Origin: Oscillospiraceae bacterium | Lineage (GTDB): Bacteria; Bacillota; Clostridia; Oscillospirales; Oscillospiraceae | DNA length: 44,222 nt | Assembly (NCBI GenBank): GCA_024697625.1 | Contig: JAILFJ010000008.1 | Coordinates: 1 to 44,222, forward strand | Reading direction: 5' to 3' | In this document: positions 8,849 to 16,229 of the stretch, piece by piece | How the letters are laid out: the number at the start of each line of letters is the position of its first letter | How positions within the stretch are numbered: the stretch's first letter is position 1 | Notes under the pieces: model-generated | What the model saw: only the letters and a program-made list of their open reading frames with translations | The model's database searches: none | What the model was told of the DNA's origin: nothing | Made by a program: the position numbers and the translations under genes

Positions 8849-8958
8849 GAGCAGAGACAGATAATGTGCTCAAAATAATCATCTTTTTCCGCAAAACCAT
8901 ATCAAAGTCCGACCGGATCATGAGATGCTTCTGCCAGCGTCTTTTTGCATTTTTTGGA

Positions 8959-8987
8959 TTGCCAAGATTTGCCGGAAGTGTTATGAT
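8959..8987 (+). promoter_or_regulatory. Sigma-70-type promoter for the 9027 rhodanese
   Basis: TTGCCA (8959-8964), a 17-base spacer, TATGAT (8982-8987). The predicted start near 8994 fits initiation at ATG 9027 and excludes the longer open frame that begins at 8925. Confidence 0.65.
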
Positions 8988-9026
8988 AAGCGGCAGATTT
9001 CTGAAAAAAACAGGAGCAGAAAGACC

Positions 9027-9338
9027 ATGGGACTATTTGATTTTCTGAAAACCGACGATATCTCCGCTGCGTTAGAAGCCAGAGAAGAGAATTCTGTCCT
9101 TCTGGATGTCAGAGAAGAGGATGAATATAATCGCGGGCACATTCCGGGCGCCGTTAATTATCCACTGTCATCGTTAGACAGAGCAAAGCTGCCGTGGGAC
9201 AAGAATATCCCGCTATATGTTTACTGCCTCGCCGGGACACGGAGCAGAAAAGCAGTCAGCTTTCTGCAGAGCAAAGGCTATGAATATGTGAAAAACATCG
9301 GCGGCATCAATTCTTACCGGGGAAGTCTTGAGAAGTGA
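9027..9338 (+). CDS. Rhodanese-like domain protein, cytoplasmic
   Basis: The product has 103 residues, a single rhodanese domain with no signal peptide. Rhodaneses carry sulfane sulfur as a persulfide on a Cys. Visible motifs are LLDVREEDEYNRGHIPGAVNYPL and the active loop CLAGTRS, whose Cys is the expected catalytic residue. The start at 9027 is chosen because AGGAG lies about ten bases upstream and the promoter at 8959-8987 would leave the longer frame untranscribed. The gene is monocistronic and precedes a secreted rhodanese by about 265 bases. Confidence 0.88.
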   Translation: MGLFDFLKTDDISAALEAREENSVLLDVREEDEYNRGHIPGAVNYPLSSLDRAKLPWDKNIPLYVYCLAGTRSRKAVSFLQSKGYEYVKNIGGINSYRGSLEK

Positions 9339-9528
9339 GAGCAACAAGATGACACGCGTGATCCTTGAAGGGGAGACATGACTGGGCGGCTGACCTGCTG
9401 CGGAGACGAGCTGAAGCTCTTATTGAAACAGCAGTCATGAGATGATAATGATATGAAAAGTGAAAAGTTTTTTGAGATCAACAGCCAGACAATCGTGCTG
9501 AAAGATAACAACCTACTTGGTCAATAGT

Positions 9529-9557
9529 TTGACAAAATGTCTGTCACAATGTATATT
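9529..9557 (+). promoter_or_regulatory. Strong sigma-70-type promoter with internal TGACA/TGTCA repeat
   Basis: Consensus TTGACA (9529-9534), a 17-base spacer, TATATT (9552-9557). An inverted repeat TGACA-N7-TGTCA spans the -35 and spacer (about 9530-9546) and could be an operator. It drives the secreted rhodanese/flavinylation-motif pair. The start near 9564 leaves a 39-base leader containing AAGGAGG. Confidence 0.75.
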
Positions 9558-9602
9558 TCAGACAGCCGTTAAAACGGAAATCAAACTGAAGGAGGAACCT
9601 CT

Positions 9603-10274
9603 ATGAAAAAACTTGCAGCACTTTTCCTTGTCCTTGCATTAGCCCTGAGCCTGTCCTGCGTTGCATATGCCGACGCGCTCCCTGCACCGGAGCCGGATGA
9701 GACGAACATGTTCGGTGTGGACAAAAACATCAACATGAAAACTCTGGACGGGTATCTGGGACGTGACGATGTGGTGTATCGTGATGTCCGTATGCTCTTC
9801 GATCCTGCGGATTATGCCGCAATCGGTGGCAATGCGGATCTGGCTTCCACAGTAGAAGGCTTCCGTATTGTTCCTTACCCGTATCTCGCAACCCTGAGCA
9901 GTCTTCCGGTAGACGGCGCTTACAGTGCGGAGACGCTCTTCAGCCTGACATGGAATGAGGACGGAAGCATCGCAACTGCTGAGCCAAATTATGAAGAATC
10001 CATGCTGGTTCTGGAAGACTGCTTCCCGAAAGACAAGCCCATCTTCCTTATGTGCGGCGGCGGTGGTTACGCAGGCATGACAAAGTCCCTTCTGATCTTC
10101 CTTGGATGGGATCCTGAGCTGCTTTATAACGTCGGAGGCAACTGGGAGTATCAGGGTGACCACGGCGTGGAACTGATTGAGTATTCTGAAGACGCAAACG
10201 GGAACGACTATTTCTGCACTTGGCGTGCTGATTATGCATTGATAGATTTCTCGCGTCTGCATGCAGTTGCCTGA
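9603..10274 (+). CDS. Secreted rhodanese-like protein
   Basis: The product has 223 residues with a signal peptide cleaved after AYA (about residue 23); the nearby Cys19 is not in a good lipobox. The mature protein has a rhodanese-like layout: VVYRDVRMLFDPADY at about 57-71, and a Gly-rich active loop with Cys151 (MCGGGGYAG), followed by LLIFLGW and LYNVGGNWEYQG. The canonical C-x5-R loop is altered: the basic residue is replaced by Gly/Tyr, so sulfur transfer is not assured. The protein should act outside the cytoplasmic membrane. Its stop overlaps the start of the flavinylation-motif protein (TGATG), and both follow the promoter at 9529-9557. Confidence 0.8.
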   Translation: MKKLAALFLVLALALSLSCVAYADALPAPEPDETNMFGVDKNINMKTLDGYLGRDDVVYRDVRMLFDPADYAAIGGNADLASTVEGFRIVPYPYLATLSSLPVDGAYSAETLFSLTWNEDGSIATAEPNYEESMLVLEDCFPKDKPIFLMCGGGGYAGMTKSLLIFLGWDPELLYNVGGNWEYQGDHGVELIEYSEDANGNDYFCTWRADYALIDFSRLHAVA

Positions 10275-10837
10275 TGAAAATCCTTTCCTTTCTGCTGTGT
10301 GCGGTCCTGCTTCTGTCGATTGGGACGGTTGCTTTTGCTGAACTGAAGACATTCACGTATACACAGTATGCCAGCGGAGGTACACCAACTGAGCTGGAGG
10401 CCGTGATTCTTTTTGAAAACAAGAATAAGACATTTACGCGCTATCAGGTTGCGTTCACCTCATGTACCTGCAGGGGACCTGAGAAAAACTACAGTTCCGT
10501 CATGTATATTGAGCTTCTGAACACCAAAGAGACGCCTGACGAAGCATCCATTCGACAGATCAGCTTTGGAGAGATGGATGGGACGACAGTTGGCTTATGG
10601 GGCGACAGCAATCCGATCATGGGACATCCGGACTATACTGCTGAGTATATGAATGATCATCTTGTCCAGCCGCTTGTTGGAACGAGAAAAGCGCAGTATG
10701 ATGCCTGGGAAGGCTATGGGGACACAATAGATCCAGTGGATCCGGATGCGGTCAGCGGCGCTACTGTTTCCACCAGCAATATCACATCGGTGATCAGGGA
10801 ACTCTTTCAATATCACGCGGATAAATACTATCACTGA
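10274..10837 (+). CDS. Secreted protein with FMN-binding/flavinylation motif
   Basis: The product has 187 residues with a signal peptide (MKILSFLLCAVLLLSIGTVAFA). Near the C terminus DAVSGATVST (158-167) fits the D-x-x-(S/T)-G-A-T motif that ApbE flavin transferases modify in NqrC/RnfG-type FMN-binding domains; Thr164 would carry the FMN. A second notable element is SCTCRG (about 63-68), two closely spaced Cys. Upstream residues are beta-rich and unassigned. It is coupled to the secreted rhodanese and closed by a terminator at 10841-10870. Covalent FMN and a redox role with the rhodanese are inferred; no ApbE or Rnf genes are in the window. Confidence 0.7.
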   Translation: MKILSFLLCAVLLLSIGTVAFAELKTFTYTQYASGGTPTELEAVILFENKNKTFTRYQVAFTSCTCRGPEKNYSSVMYIELLNTKETPDEASIRQISFGEMDGTTVGLWGDSNPIMGHPDYTAEYMNDHLVQPLVGTRKAQYDAWEGYGDTIDPVDPDAVSGATVSTSNITSVIRELFQYHADKYYH

Positions 10838-10840
10838 AAA

Positions 10841-10870
10841 GAGACCAGGGGAGCGATCCCCTGGTTTCTT
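10841..10870 (+). terminator. Rho-independent terminator after the secreted pair
   Basis: Stem ACCAGGGGA (10844-10852), loop GCGA, TCCCCTGGT (10857-10865), followed by TTCTT. The stem can extend outward by a G-U and two more pairs. It lies four bases past the stop codon. Confidence 0.75.
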
Positions 10871-10982
10871 AGCTGGAACAGGTATGCAGACGAACGCTGC
10901 TGTTCAGTGGGCCGAGGAATGATACCGGTTGCGAGTGTTCCCTCACAGGCTGATGAAAAAAGACCGGATACCGGAATTCAGA

Positions 10983-11011
10983 GTGACAAACGGCACGGAA
11001 TCATGTATAAT
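10983..11011 (+). promoter_or_regulatory. Sigma-70-type promoter for the EamA transporter
   Basis: GTGACA (10983-10988), a 17-base spacer, TATAAT (11006-11011). The start near 11018 places the real start codon at 11034 or 11052 and rules out the longer open frame from 10929. Confidence 0.7.
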
Positions 11012-11051
11012 GAGCAGACAGAAACAGCGTACTATGAGGATTAAAGCAGGT

Positions 11052-11966
11052 ATGAACAACAGAGGACAGTTTAAAGGACACATACTCTCTCTTCTCTGTG
11101 TCATAGCATGGGGAACCTCTTTTCTGGTCAGCAAGAACCTGATTGCAATAATCAGCCCGGTGCAGCTGATGTTTCTGCGATTTGTGATTGCATGGCTGGC
11201 CATATGGGTTATCTACCCCAAATGGTTTTTTCACTGGCGTGAGGAAGGTCCGTTCATCGTGCTCTCACTGTTCGGCAATACGCTGTATTATCTGTCTGAG
11301 AATACGGCATTAAAGCTGACTCTTGCAAGCAATGTCAGCATTCTGGTCTCTGCTGCTCCTATCGCTTCTGCACTCATGCTCCGTGTGTTCGGAAACGGCG
11401 AGAGACTGTCCCACCGACAGACTGCGGGGATCGGAATTGCTTTTTTCGGCGTTTTGCTTGTCGTATTTAATGGGGTGTTTGTACTTGAACTGAATCCCCT
11501 GGGGGATCTGCTGGCAATGGCTGCGGCAGTCTGCTGGGCCCTGTACGGCTTTCTCGCCAAACGGATCATAGACCGCTATGATACGTTTCTCAGCACCAGA
11601 AAGCTGATGTTTTACGGCATTCTCACGACAATTCCGCTCTTGATCGCCGAAGGAAGAGGTCTGTCGGGAATGACAGGAATGCAGGCAGGTGATATCTGCG
11701 GTCTGCTGTACCTCGGGCTGATCTGCAGTGCAGTATGCTACCTGATGTGGAACAAAGCGATATCAATAATTGGTGCAATGAAAGCAAACCTCTACGTATA
11801 TGCTGTACCGGTTGTGACGATGATCGCCAGTGCGGTGTTCCTCGAAGAAACGGTCTCTCCGGTCGGCTTGTTCGGAGTGGTGATGGTTATTGGAGGCATG
11901 CTGCTCAGCAACCTGAACGGCCGTTTGGAAAGACCAGCTGAAGAGAATACCGTGGATGGCGGGTGA
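11052..11966 (+). CDS. EamA-family (DMT superfamily) transporter
   Basis: The product has 304 residues with ten predicted membrane segments arranged as two EamA repeats; each repeat starts with a WG/CW motif (VIAWGTSFLVSKNL and AAVCWALYGFLAKR). EamA proteins are usually exporters of amino acids or other small metabolites; the substrate cannot be read from sequence. ATG 11052 gives the short N-terminal tail normal for the family; 11034 is an alternative, and neither has an ideal ribosome binding site. It is followed by the small 12025 ORF after about 60 bases. Confidence 0.87.
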   Translation: MNNRGQFKGHILSLLCVIAWGTSFLVSKNLIAIISPVQLMFLRFVIAWLAIWVIYPKWFFHWREEGPFIVLSLFGNTLYYLSENTALKLTLASNVSILVSAAPIASALMLRVFGNGERLSHRQTAGIGIAFFGVLLVVFNGVFVLELNPLGDLLAMAAAVCWALYGFLAKRIIDRYDTFLSTRKLMFYGILTTIPLLIAEGRGLSGMTGMQAGDICGLLYLGLICSAVCYLMWNKAISIIGAMKANLYVYAVPVVTMIASAVFLEETVSPVGLFGVVMVIGGMLLSNLNGRLERPAEENTVDGG

Positions 11967-12024
11967 CCTCAGGACAAATCGATCCCTGAGGAAGGATTTA
12001 TGTAAAAAAAGCTGGAGAAACTGA

Positions 12025-12195
12025 ATGACTGAAATGAAAGAATCTGTTTTTTCGGTTACGGGAAATTCCGATGGAATGTGGAAGAACCTGTTTCTCAACG
12101 CGTATGTGAGAAGAGATTCCCGCGTGGGAGCGGATGTGGAAGCCATTCTCAGCGAAGCGGAGCCACGGATAGAAAAGGCCAGGCCCAAAAGATGA
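12025..12195 (+). CDS. 56-residue hypothetical protein coupled to the RlmA-type gene
   Basis: The frame starts at ATG 12025 with GGAG eight bases upstream and ends at TGA 12193-12195, overlapping the methyltransferase ATG at 12192 (ATGA). The predicted protein is polar and slightly basic, with no signal peptide or membrane segment; it contains LFLNAYVRRDSRVGADVEAI and ends KARPKR. I do not recognise a family. It may be a real small protein or a leader peptide for coupled translation. Confidence 0.55.
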   Translation: MTEMKESVFSVTGNSDGMWKNLFLNAYVRRDSRVGADVEAILSEAEPRIEKARPKR

Positions 12196-13022
12196 TACGG
12201 TCTCTGTTTTCCTGCCCTTTATGCGGTCGGGCCATGGAATATGACGTACACCTGTACCGCTGCTCAAACGGGCATTGTTTCGATATTTCCAGGGAGGGCT
12301 ATGTCAATCTTCTTCCATCCAATTGTCGGCATTCGGACACACCCGGAGATGATAAGGAGATGGTGAAGGCCAGAACGCGTTTTCTCTCCGGCGGGTGGTA
12401 TGAGCCGCTTCGCAAAGAGCTCTGTGGGCTTGCCGAGAGATATCTGATGGACACAGGAGTGCTGATCGATGCGGGATGCGGTGAAGGATATTACACGGAA
12501 ACACTGAGCGGTGTGGCAGCCCGAAAAGGCGGAATCGCCGGAGGGATCGATCTCTCCAAAGCAGCAGTCAGGAAGGCGGCAAAACGCTGTCATGGCGCTG
12601 AGATCGCAGTTGCGTCCGTCTATCACATGCCTCTGGCAGATCAGAGCGGAGATTTACTTATTGACTGTTTTGCACCGCTTGCTGCTGAAGAGTTTTGCCG
12701 GGTTCTGAAACCCGAAGGGACCTTTCTGTATGTGGTTCCCGGCAGAAAGCATCTCTGGGAAATGAAGGAGATCCTTTATGATCGTCCCTATGAGAATGAT
12801 CAGAAAACAGAAGAGTATGACGGATTCCATCTGATGGAAGAGGCCTCTCTGAAATATACATACAAGCTAAACTGCCGGGAAGACATTATGGCTCTTTTCC
12901 GAATGACGCCCTATGCATGGAAAACACCGAAGGTCGGTATGGAACGTCTTTCTGAATACAGGGCACTGGACATCACGGCCGAATTCAGGGTATTCGCGTT
13001 TCAACGGGATGCAAGACAGTGA
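12192..13022 (+). CDS. rlmA: 23S rRNA (guanine-N1)-methyltransferase, RlmA family
   Basis: The product has 276 residues. RlmA enzymes methylate N1 of G745 (RlmAI) or G748 (RlmAII) in 23S rRNA hairpin 35. The N-terminal zinc site is complete: Cys8, Cys11, Cys24 and His28 in CPLC...CSNGH. The SAM-binding Rossmann motif is LIDAGCGEGYYTETL at about residues 95-109. It lacks features that separate type I from type II by eye; type II is the usual Gram-positive form and relates to macrolide response. The start at 12192 overlaps the small upstream ORF and matches the family N terminus; the longer frame from 12078 is not needed. Confidence 0.9.
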   Translation: MIRSLFSCPLCGRAMEYDVHLYRCSNGHCFDISREGYVNLLPSNCRHSDTPGDDKEMVKARTRFLSGGWYEPLRKELCGLAERYLMDTGVLIDAGCGEGYYTETLSGVAARKGGIAGGIDLSKAAVRKAAKRCHGAEIAVASVYHMPLADQSGDLLIDCFAPLAAEEFCRVLKPEGTFLYVVPGRKHLWEMKEILYDRPYENDQKTEEYDGFHLMEEASLKYTYKLNCREDIMALFRMTPYAWKTPKVGMERLSEYRALDITAEFRVFAFQRDARQ

Positions 13023-13129
13023 CAGCCGCAGAGTTTTCCTGAAACAGAGCGTCATCAGAATGAAGAGAATACCGGACCGGGACAGAGCACAGACAGACAT
13101 GGCGGAAATTGAAAGCGCAGGAAATCAGG

Positions 13130-13819
13130 ATGATGGAAACAGAAAGACTTTTCATACGTCCCTTTGAACATGGTGACATTGATCTCATCTATCGCATTTA
13201 CTCAGATGAAGAAATCCTAAGATATACACCCTTTGATGTGAAAAATCGAAAGCAGGCAGAGGCTCATCTGACGGCAATCATAAAGGACTGGGATGCTGAG
13301 CCACGCCTGAGCTATGAAATGGCTGTGATTCTGAAAAAGACTGCAGAAAAGATCGGACGCACGCATATTCTGATCGATCCCGAGACGGATACAGGGATGA
13401 TAGGTACCCTGCTGATCCAGGAGCATTGGGGTCACCATTATGCCACTGAGGTTTCCGAAGCGCTGCTGGACTTTTGCTTCACTCACCTGAAGTTACACCG
13501 CGTCAATGCTGTCTGTAATCCTGATAATACAGCCTCATGGCACATGCTTGAAAAGATTGGCTTGCGAAGAGAGGCCCTGCTGAGGCAAAAGTGCCGGTAT
13601 GTCAAGAATGGCAATCAAAGCTGGCACGACGAATTGGAATATGCCATTCTTGAATCAGAATATCTGCCCAGATCAGGCAACGGCATGCAGATCTCTGGCT
13701 GCAGGAAACGAGGCGAGCCCTGTAATTCAGAATCAGGCTATACGATAATCCACACAGTGCAAAGAGAAGCCATAGATGATTCACCGGTGGGAAGAAGGGA
13801 TAAAATTGGCCAAGATTAA
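13130..13819 (+). CDS. GNAT-family N-acetyltransferase (RimJ/RimL-like) with extended tail
   Basis: The product has about 229 residues. Residues 1-170 match RimJ/RimL-type GNAT enzymes, which transfer acetyl from acetyl-CoA: ERLFIRPFEHGDIDLIYR at the start, a GTLLIQEHWGHHYATE region replacing the usual Q/RxxGxG/A acetyl-CoA loop, and NTASWHMLEKIGLRREALLR near the end. The last 50 or so residues (after ILESEY) have low complexity and are not expected in this family. The stop lies 14 bases inside radA. ATG 13130 or 13133 fits AGGAAA upstream; TTG 13109 is a longer alternative. The acceptor is unknown. Confidence 0.75.
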   Translation: MMETERLFIRPFEHGDIDLIYRIYSDEEILRYTPFDVKNRKQAEAHLTAIIKDWDAEPRLSYEMAVILKKTAEKIGRTHILIDPETDTGMIGTLLIQEHWGHHYATEVSEALLDFCFTHLKLHRVNAVCNPDNTASWHMLEKIGLRREALLRQKCRYVKNGNQSWHDELEYAILESEYLPRSGNGMQISGCRKRGEPCNSESGYTIIHTVQREAIDDSPVGRRDKIGQD

Positions 13820-15188
13820 AACCGTGTACGTCTGCTCTGATTGCGGAAGCGAGACGCCCAACTGGGCAGGGAAATGCCCGTATTGCGGAGCGTGGAACAC
13901 ACTGAAGGAACTGAGGCTGGAATCGGGAAAAACGAAGGCCTCTGCAGTCCATCAGGTTGACGATGCACCGCAGCCAAAGAGAATCACGGAGCTTGACACC
14001 GAGAAAGAGATCCGGGTCTCCACAGGAATATCCGAACTGGACCGGGTTCTGGGAGGCGGTGCAGTTGTGGGTTCGCTGAATCTCGTGGGAGGTGCTCCCG
14101 GGATCGGAAAATCTACGCTGCTGCTGCAGATGTGTGGAAAGCTCCATTCGGACAGTGTGATCCTTTATATCACCGGCGAGGAAAGCGAACGTCAGATTCG
14201 GCTTCGAGCTGACCGACTGCAAGTACACAACGAGAATCTCTATGTCTTTGCTGAGACGGACATGGACCGGATTGCAAAGGCCATTGAGAAGCTGATGCCG
14301 GATGTCGTAATCCTGGACTCAGTACAGACGGTCTCGGATTCTTCTGTCCAGTCCACACCTGGCAGCGTGAGCCAGATCAGAGAATGCACCATGAGGATTC
14401 TCCGGATCACGAAGGAGAAGTCACTGACGGTGTTCCTGATCGGACACGTGACCAAAGACGGGACTCTTGCCGGGCCCAAGATTCTGGAGCATATGGTGGA
14501 CTGCGTCCTTTACTTTGAGGGAGAACGGGAAAACAGTTTCCGTATTCTTCGGGCAGTGAAGAATCGCTTTGGTTCAACCAACGAAATCGGTGTGTTTGAG
14601 ATGGAGAGTGTGGGACTTGTCTGTGTAGAGAATCCTTCGGAAGTCATGCTCTCTGGAAGACCGGAGAACGCATCCGGAACCTGCGTTACCTGCGCACTGG
14701 AAGGAACCAGACCGATTCTGGCAGAGATCCAGGCTCTGGTCACGGAGAACCCTCGAAACAATGCTTCGAGGCGCTCCAACGGGATTGATTATAACCGGGC
14801 TGCAATGCTGCTGGCAGTACTGGAGAAGCGCGGTGGGCTGCCGATGGGCGGCTCCGACACCTATATCAATGTCGTGGGCGGTCTGACACTGGAGGAACCG
14901 GCAGCAGATCTTGCGACGGTTCTGAGCCTTGCATCCAGCTACCTGGACAGACCGATCGGAGCGGAAGTAGCGGCAATAGGAGAAGTGGGACTGTCCGGAG
15001 AACTCCGTCAGGTGAGTGCACTGAACCAGCGCCTGTCAGAGATTGCAAGACTGGGTTTTCGACGCTGTGTGATACCCAGTGGAGGGAAGGAGAAAGCGGC
15101 CGAGATCGAAGGGCTTGAGGTCATCAAGGTAAAGAATATCAGTCAGGCGATTGCCGCTGTACTGGGAAAACAAAAAGGGAGGGGCTGA
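13806..15188 (+). CDS. radA: DNA repair protein RadA
   Basis: The product has 460 residues. RadA is a RecA-like hexameric helicase that drives branch migration in recombinational repair. Visible features are the N-terminal zinc finger (Cys10, 13, 24, 27), Walker A GGAPGIGKST at about 98, the RadA-specific KNRFGST at about 253, and a C-terminal Lon-protease-like domain (GGLTLEEPAADLA, GEVGLSGELRQV). I place the start at TTG 13806 because RadA normally begins MAKxK, and GAAGGG lies about six bases upstream; the ATG at 13776 would add ten foreign residues. It overlaps the GNAT gene by 14 bases and ends in its own terminator. Confidence 0.95.
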   Translation: MAKIKTVYVCSDCGSETPNWAGKCPYCGAWNTLKELRLESGKTKASAVHQVDDAPQPKRITELDTEKEIRVSTGISELDRVLGGGAVVGSLNLVGGAPGIGKSTLLLQMCGKLHSDSVILYITGEESERQIRLRADRLQVHNENLYVFAETDMDRIAKAIEKLMPDVVILDSVQTVSDSSVQSTPGSVSQIRECTMRILRITKEKSLTVFLIGHVTKDGTLAGPKILEHMVDCVLYFEGERENSFRILRAVKNRFGSTNEIGVFEMESVGLVCVENPSEVMLSGRPENASGTCVTCALEGTRPILAEIQALVTENPRNNASRRSNGIDYNRAAMLLAVLEKRGGLPMGGSDTYINVVGGLTLEEPAADLATVLSLASSYLDRPIGAEVAAIGEVGLSGELRQVSALNQRLSEIARLGFRRCVIPSGGKEKAAEIEGLEVIKVKNISQAIAAVLGKQKGRG

Positions 15189-15205
15189 GCTCCTCCTTCT
15201 TTGTT
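15176..15205 (+). terminator. Terminator overlapping the radA stop codon
   Basis: Stem 15176-15185 (AGGGAGGGGC) pairs with 15189-15198 (GCTCCTCCTT), ten pairs including two G-U. The loop is the radA TGA itself. A short T-rich tail (CTTTGTTG) follows. Confidence 0.55.
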
Positions 15206-15260
15206 GAATATGTTTGACTGTCTTCTGTCGTAACAGCTGTCAAAGGATCTCCGGTGATTC

Positions 15261-16151
15261 TCAGGTTTCCGGGATATCTGAATCGCTTTCGCTCTGCCAG
15301 ATTACAGAGGAGACGTCACTTGCTCCTGAGAGTGCTTCAGGGGCTTCTTCAGAAGTCGTCTGTGCCGGCGTAAAGGGTGAGGCAGCAGAGACCGCATCAA
15401 CCGGGGCCGGAGTCGGGGCCGGGGTTACAGTTTCCGGCTTTTTGGGGCTGTCCTGATAGATAGGGCGGAACTCAGGTACCGGTTTCGGGTGGCTGATAAT
15501 ATTCTCACAGCGCTCGCGGAGACCGAGAAGCATTTCGATGCGCTGGAGATAAGCATAGTTGCTGCCGCTTGAGAAAGCTGTTGCGAGGACAAGTACCAGA
15601 GAACCGATGATGATTGCCTCTACTCCGTAGGAACTGAGCTCAGGGAAATACTGCGGGAAGACAAACAGCAACACCGTTCCGCCGACAAGCACAAGAGCTG
15701 AAAGAATCAGAAAAACGATACGGACAAGGCGGTTGGTCCTGGCACGCCCGGGACGCTTTTCATTGTTGCGGCGTTCCCAGATCAGCTCGCGCACTGCACG
15801 GTCGCGTGCGTCGTCGATATTGCGAAGGCTCCGCTCAAAATCAGATTCCCCGGAATAGCGCTGCTTCCTGAGATCCTTACCATTGGTGTCAGAGAACAGA
15901 CTGCGATCGGCAAACTCGTTGTAGATCGGATTCAGAATGGAGAGTGAGAGAGTATGCATGTTTCTCTGGTCATCAGAACTCTTTCCAAAAAGATCTGAAA
16001 CCGCAAGAAGAGAGCCGGACAGGCAGACAATAGCCATGAGAACGTGCCAGGTAGCATCGTCCAGAAACAGCTTCAGTATAATAGCCACCAAAATCAGCAA
16101 GAGACATGCGAATACGGTAAAGTTGGTAAAGCTTCTATGGGTCTGTTTCAT
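15261..16151 (-). CDS. Four-TM membrane protein with Pro-Thr-rich tail
   Basis: The product has 296 residues of unknown family. Two membrane hairpins are visible (about 10-30 and 36-55; about 145-168 and 175-197), separated by a charged, probably cytoplasmic stretch of about 90 residues (DFERSLRNIDDARDRAVRELIWERRNNEKR). The last 75 residues hold a TPAPTPAP segment and an acidic Ser-rich end. The start is fixed by CTGGAGG upstream of ATG 16151. It lies 78 bases downstream of the 17465 gene and is probably its operon partner under the promoter at 17508-17536. Confidence 0.65.
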   Translation of the reverse strand: MKQTHRSFTNFTVFACLLLILVAIILKLFLDDATWHVLMAIVCLSGSLLAVSDLFGKSSDDQRNMHTLSLSILNPIYNEFADRSLFSDTNGKDLRKQRYSGESDFERSLRNIDDARDRAVRELIWERRNNEKRPGRARTNRLVRIVFLILSALVLVGGTVLLFVFPQYFPELSSYGVEAIIIGSLVLVLATAFSSGSNYAYLQRIEMLLGLRERCENIISHPKPVPEFRPIYQDSPKKPETVTPAPTPAPVDAVSAASPFTPAQTTSEEAPEALSGASDVSSVIWQSESDSDIPET

Positions 16152-16229
16152 AATGAATACCTCCAGCTCTTAAGATAGTAAGGATATTCAGGCCTGTGTG
16201 AGGTCTGTCTGTATAAACTGCCGCAGCTG

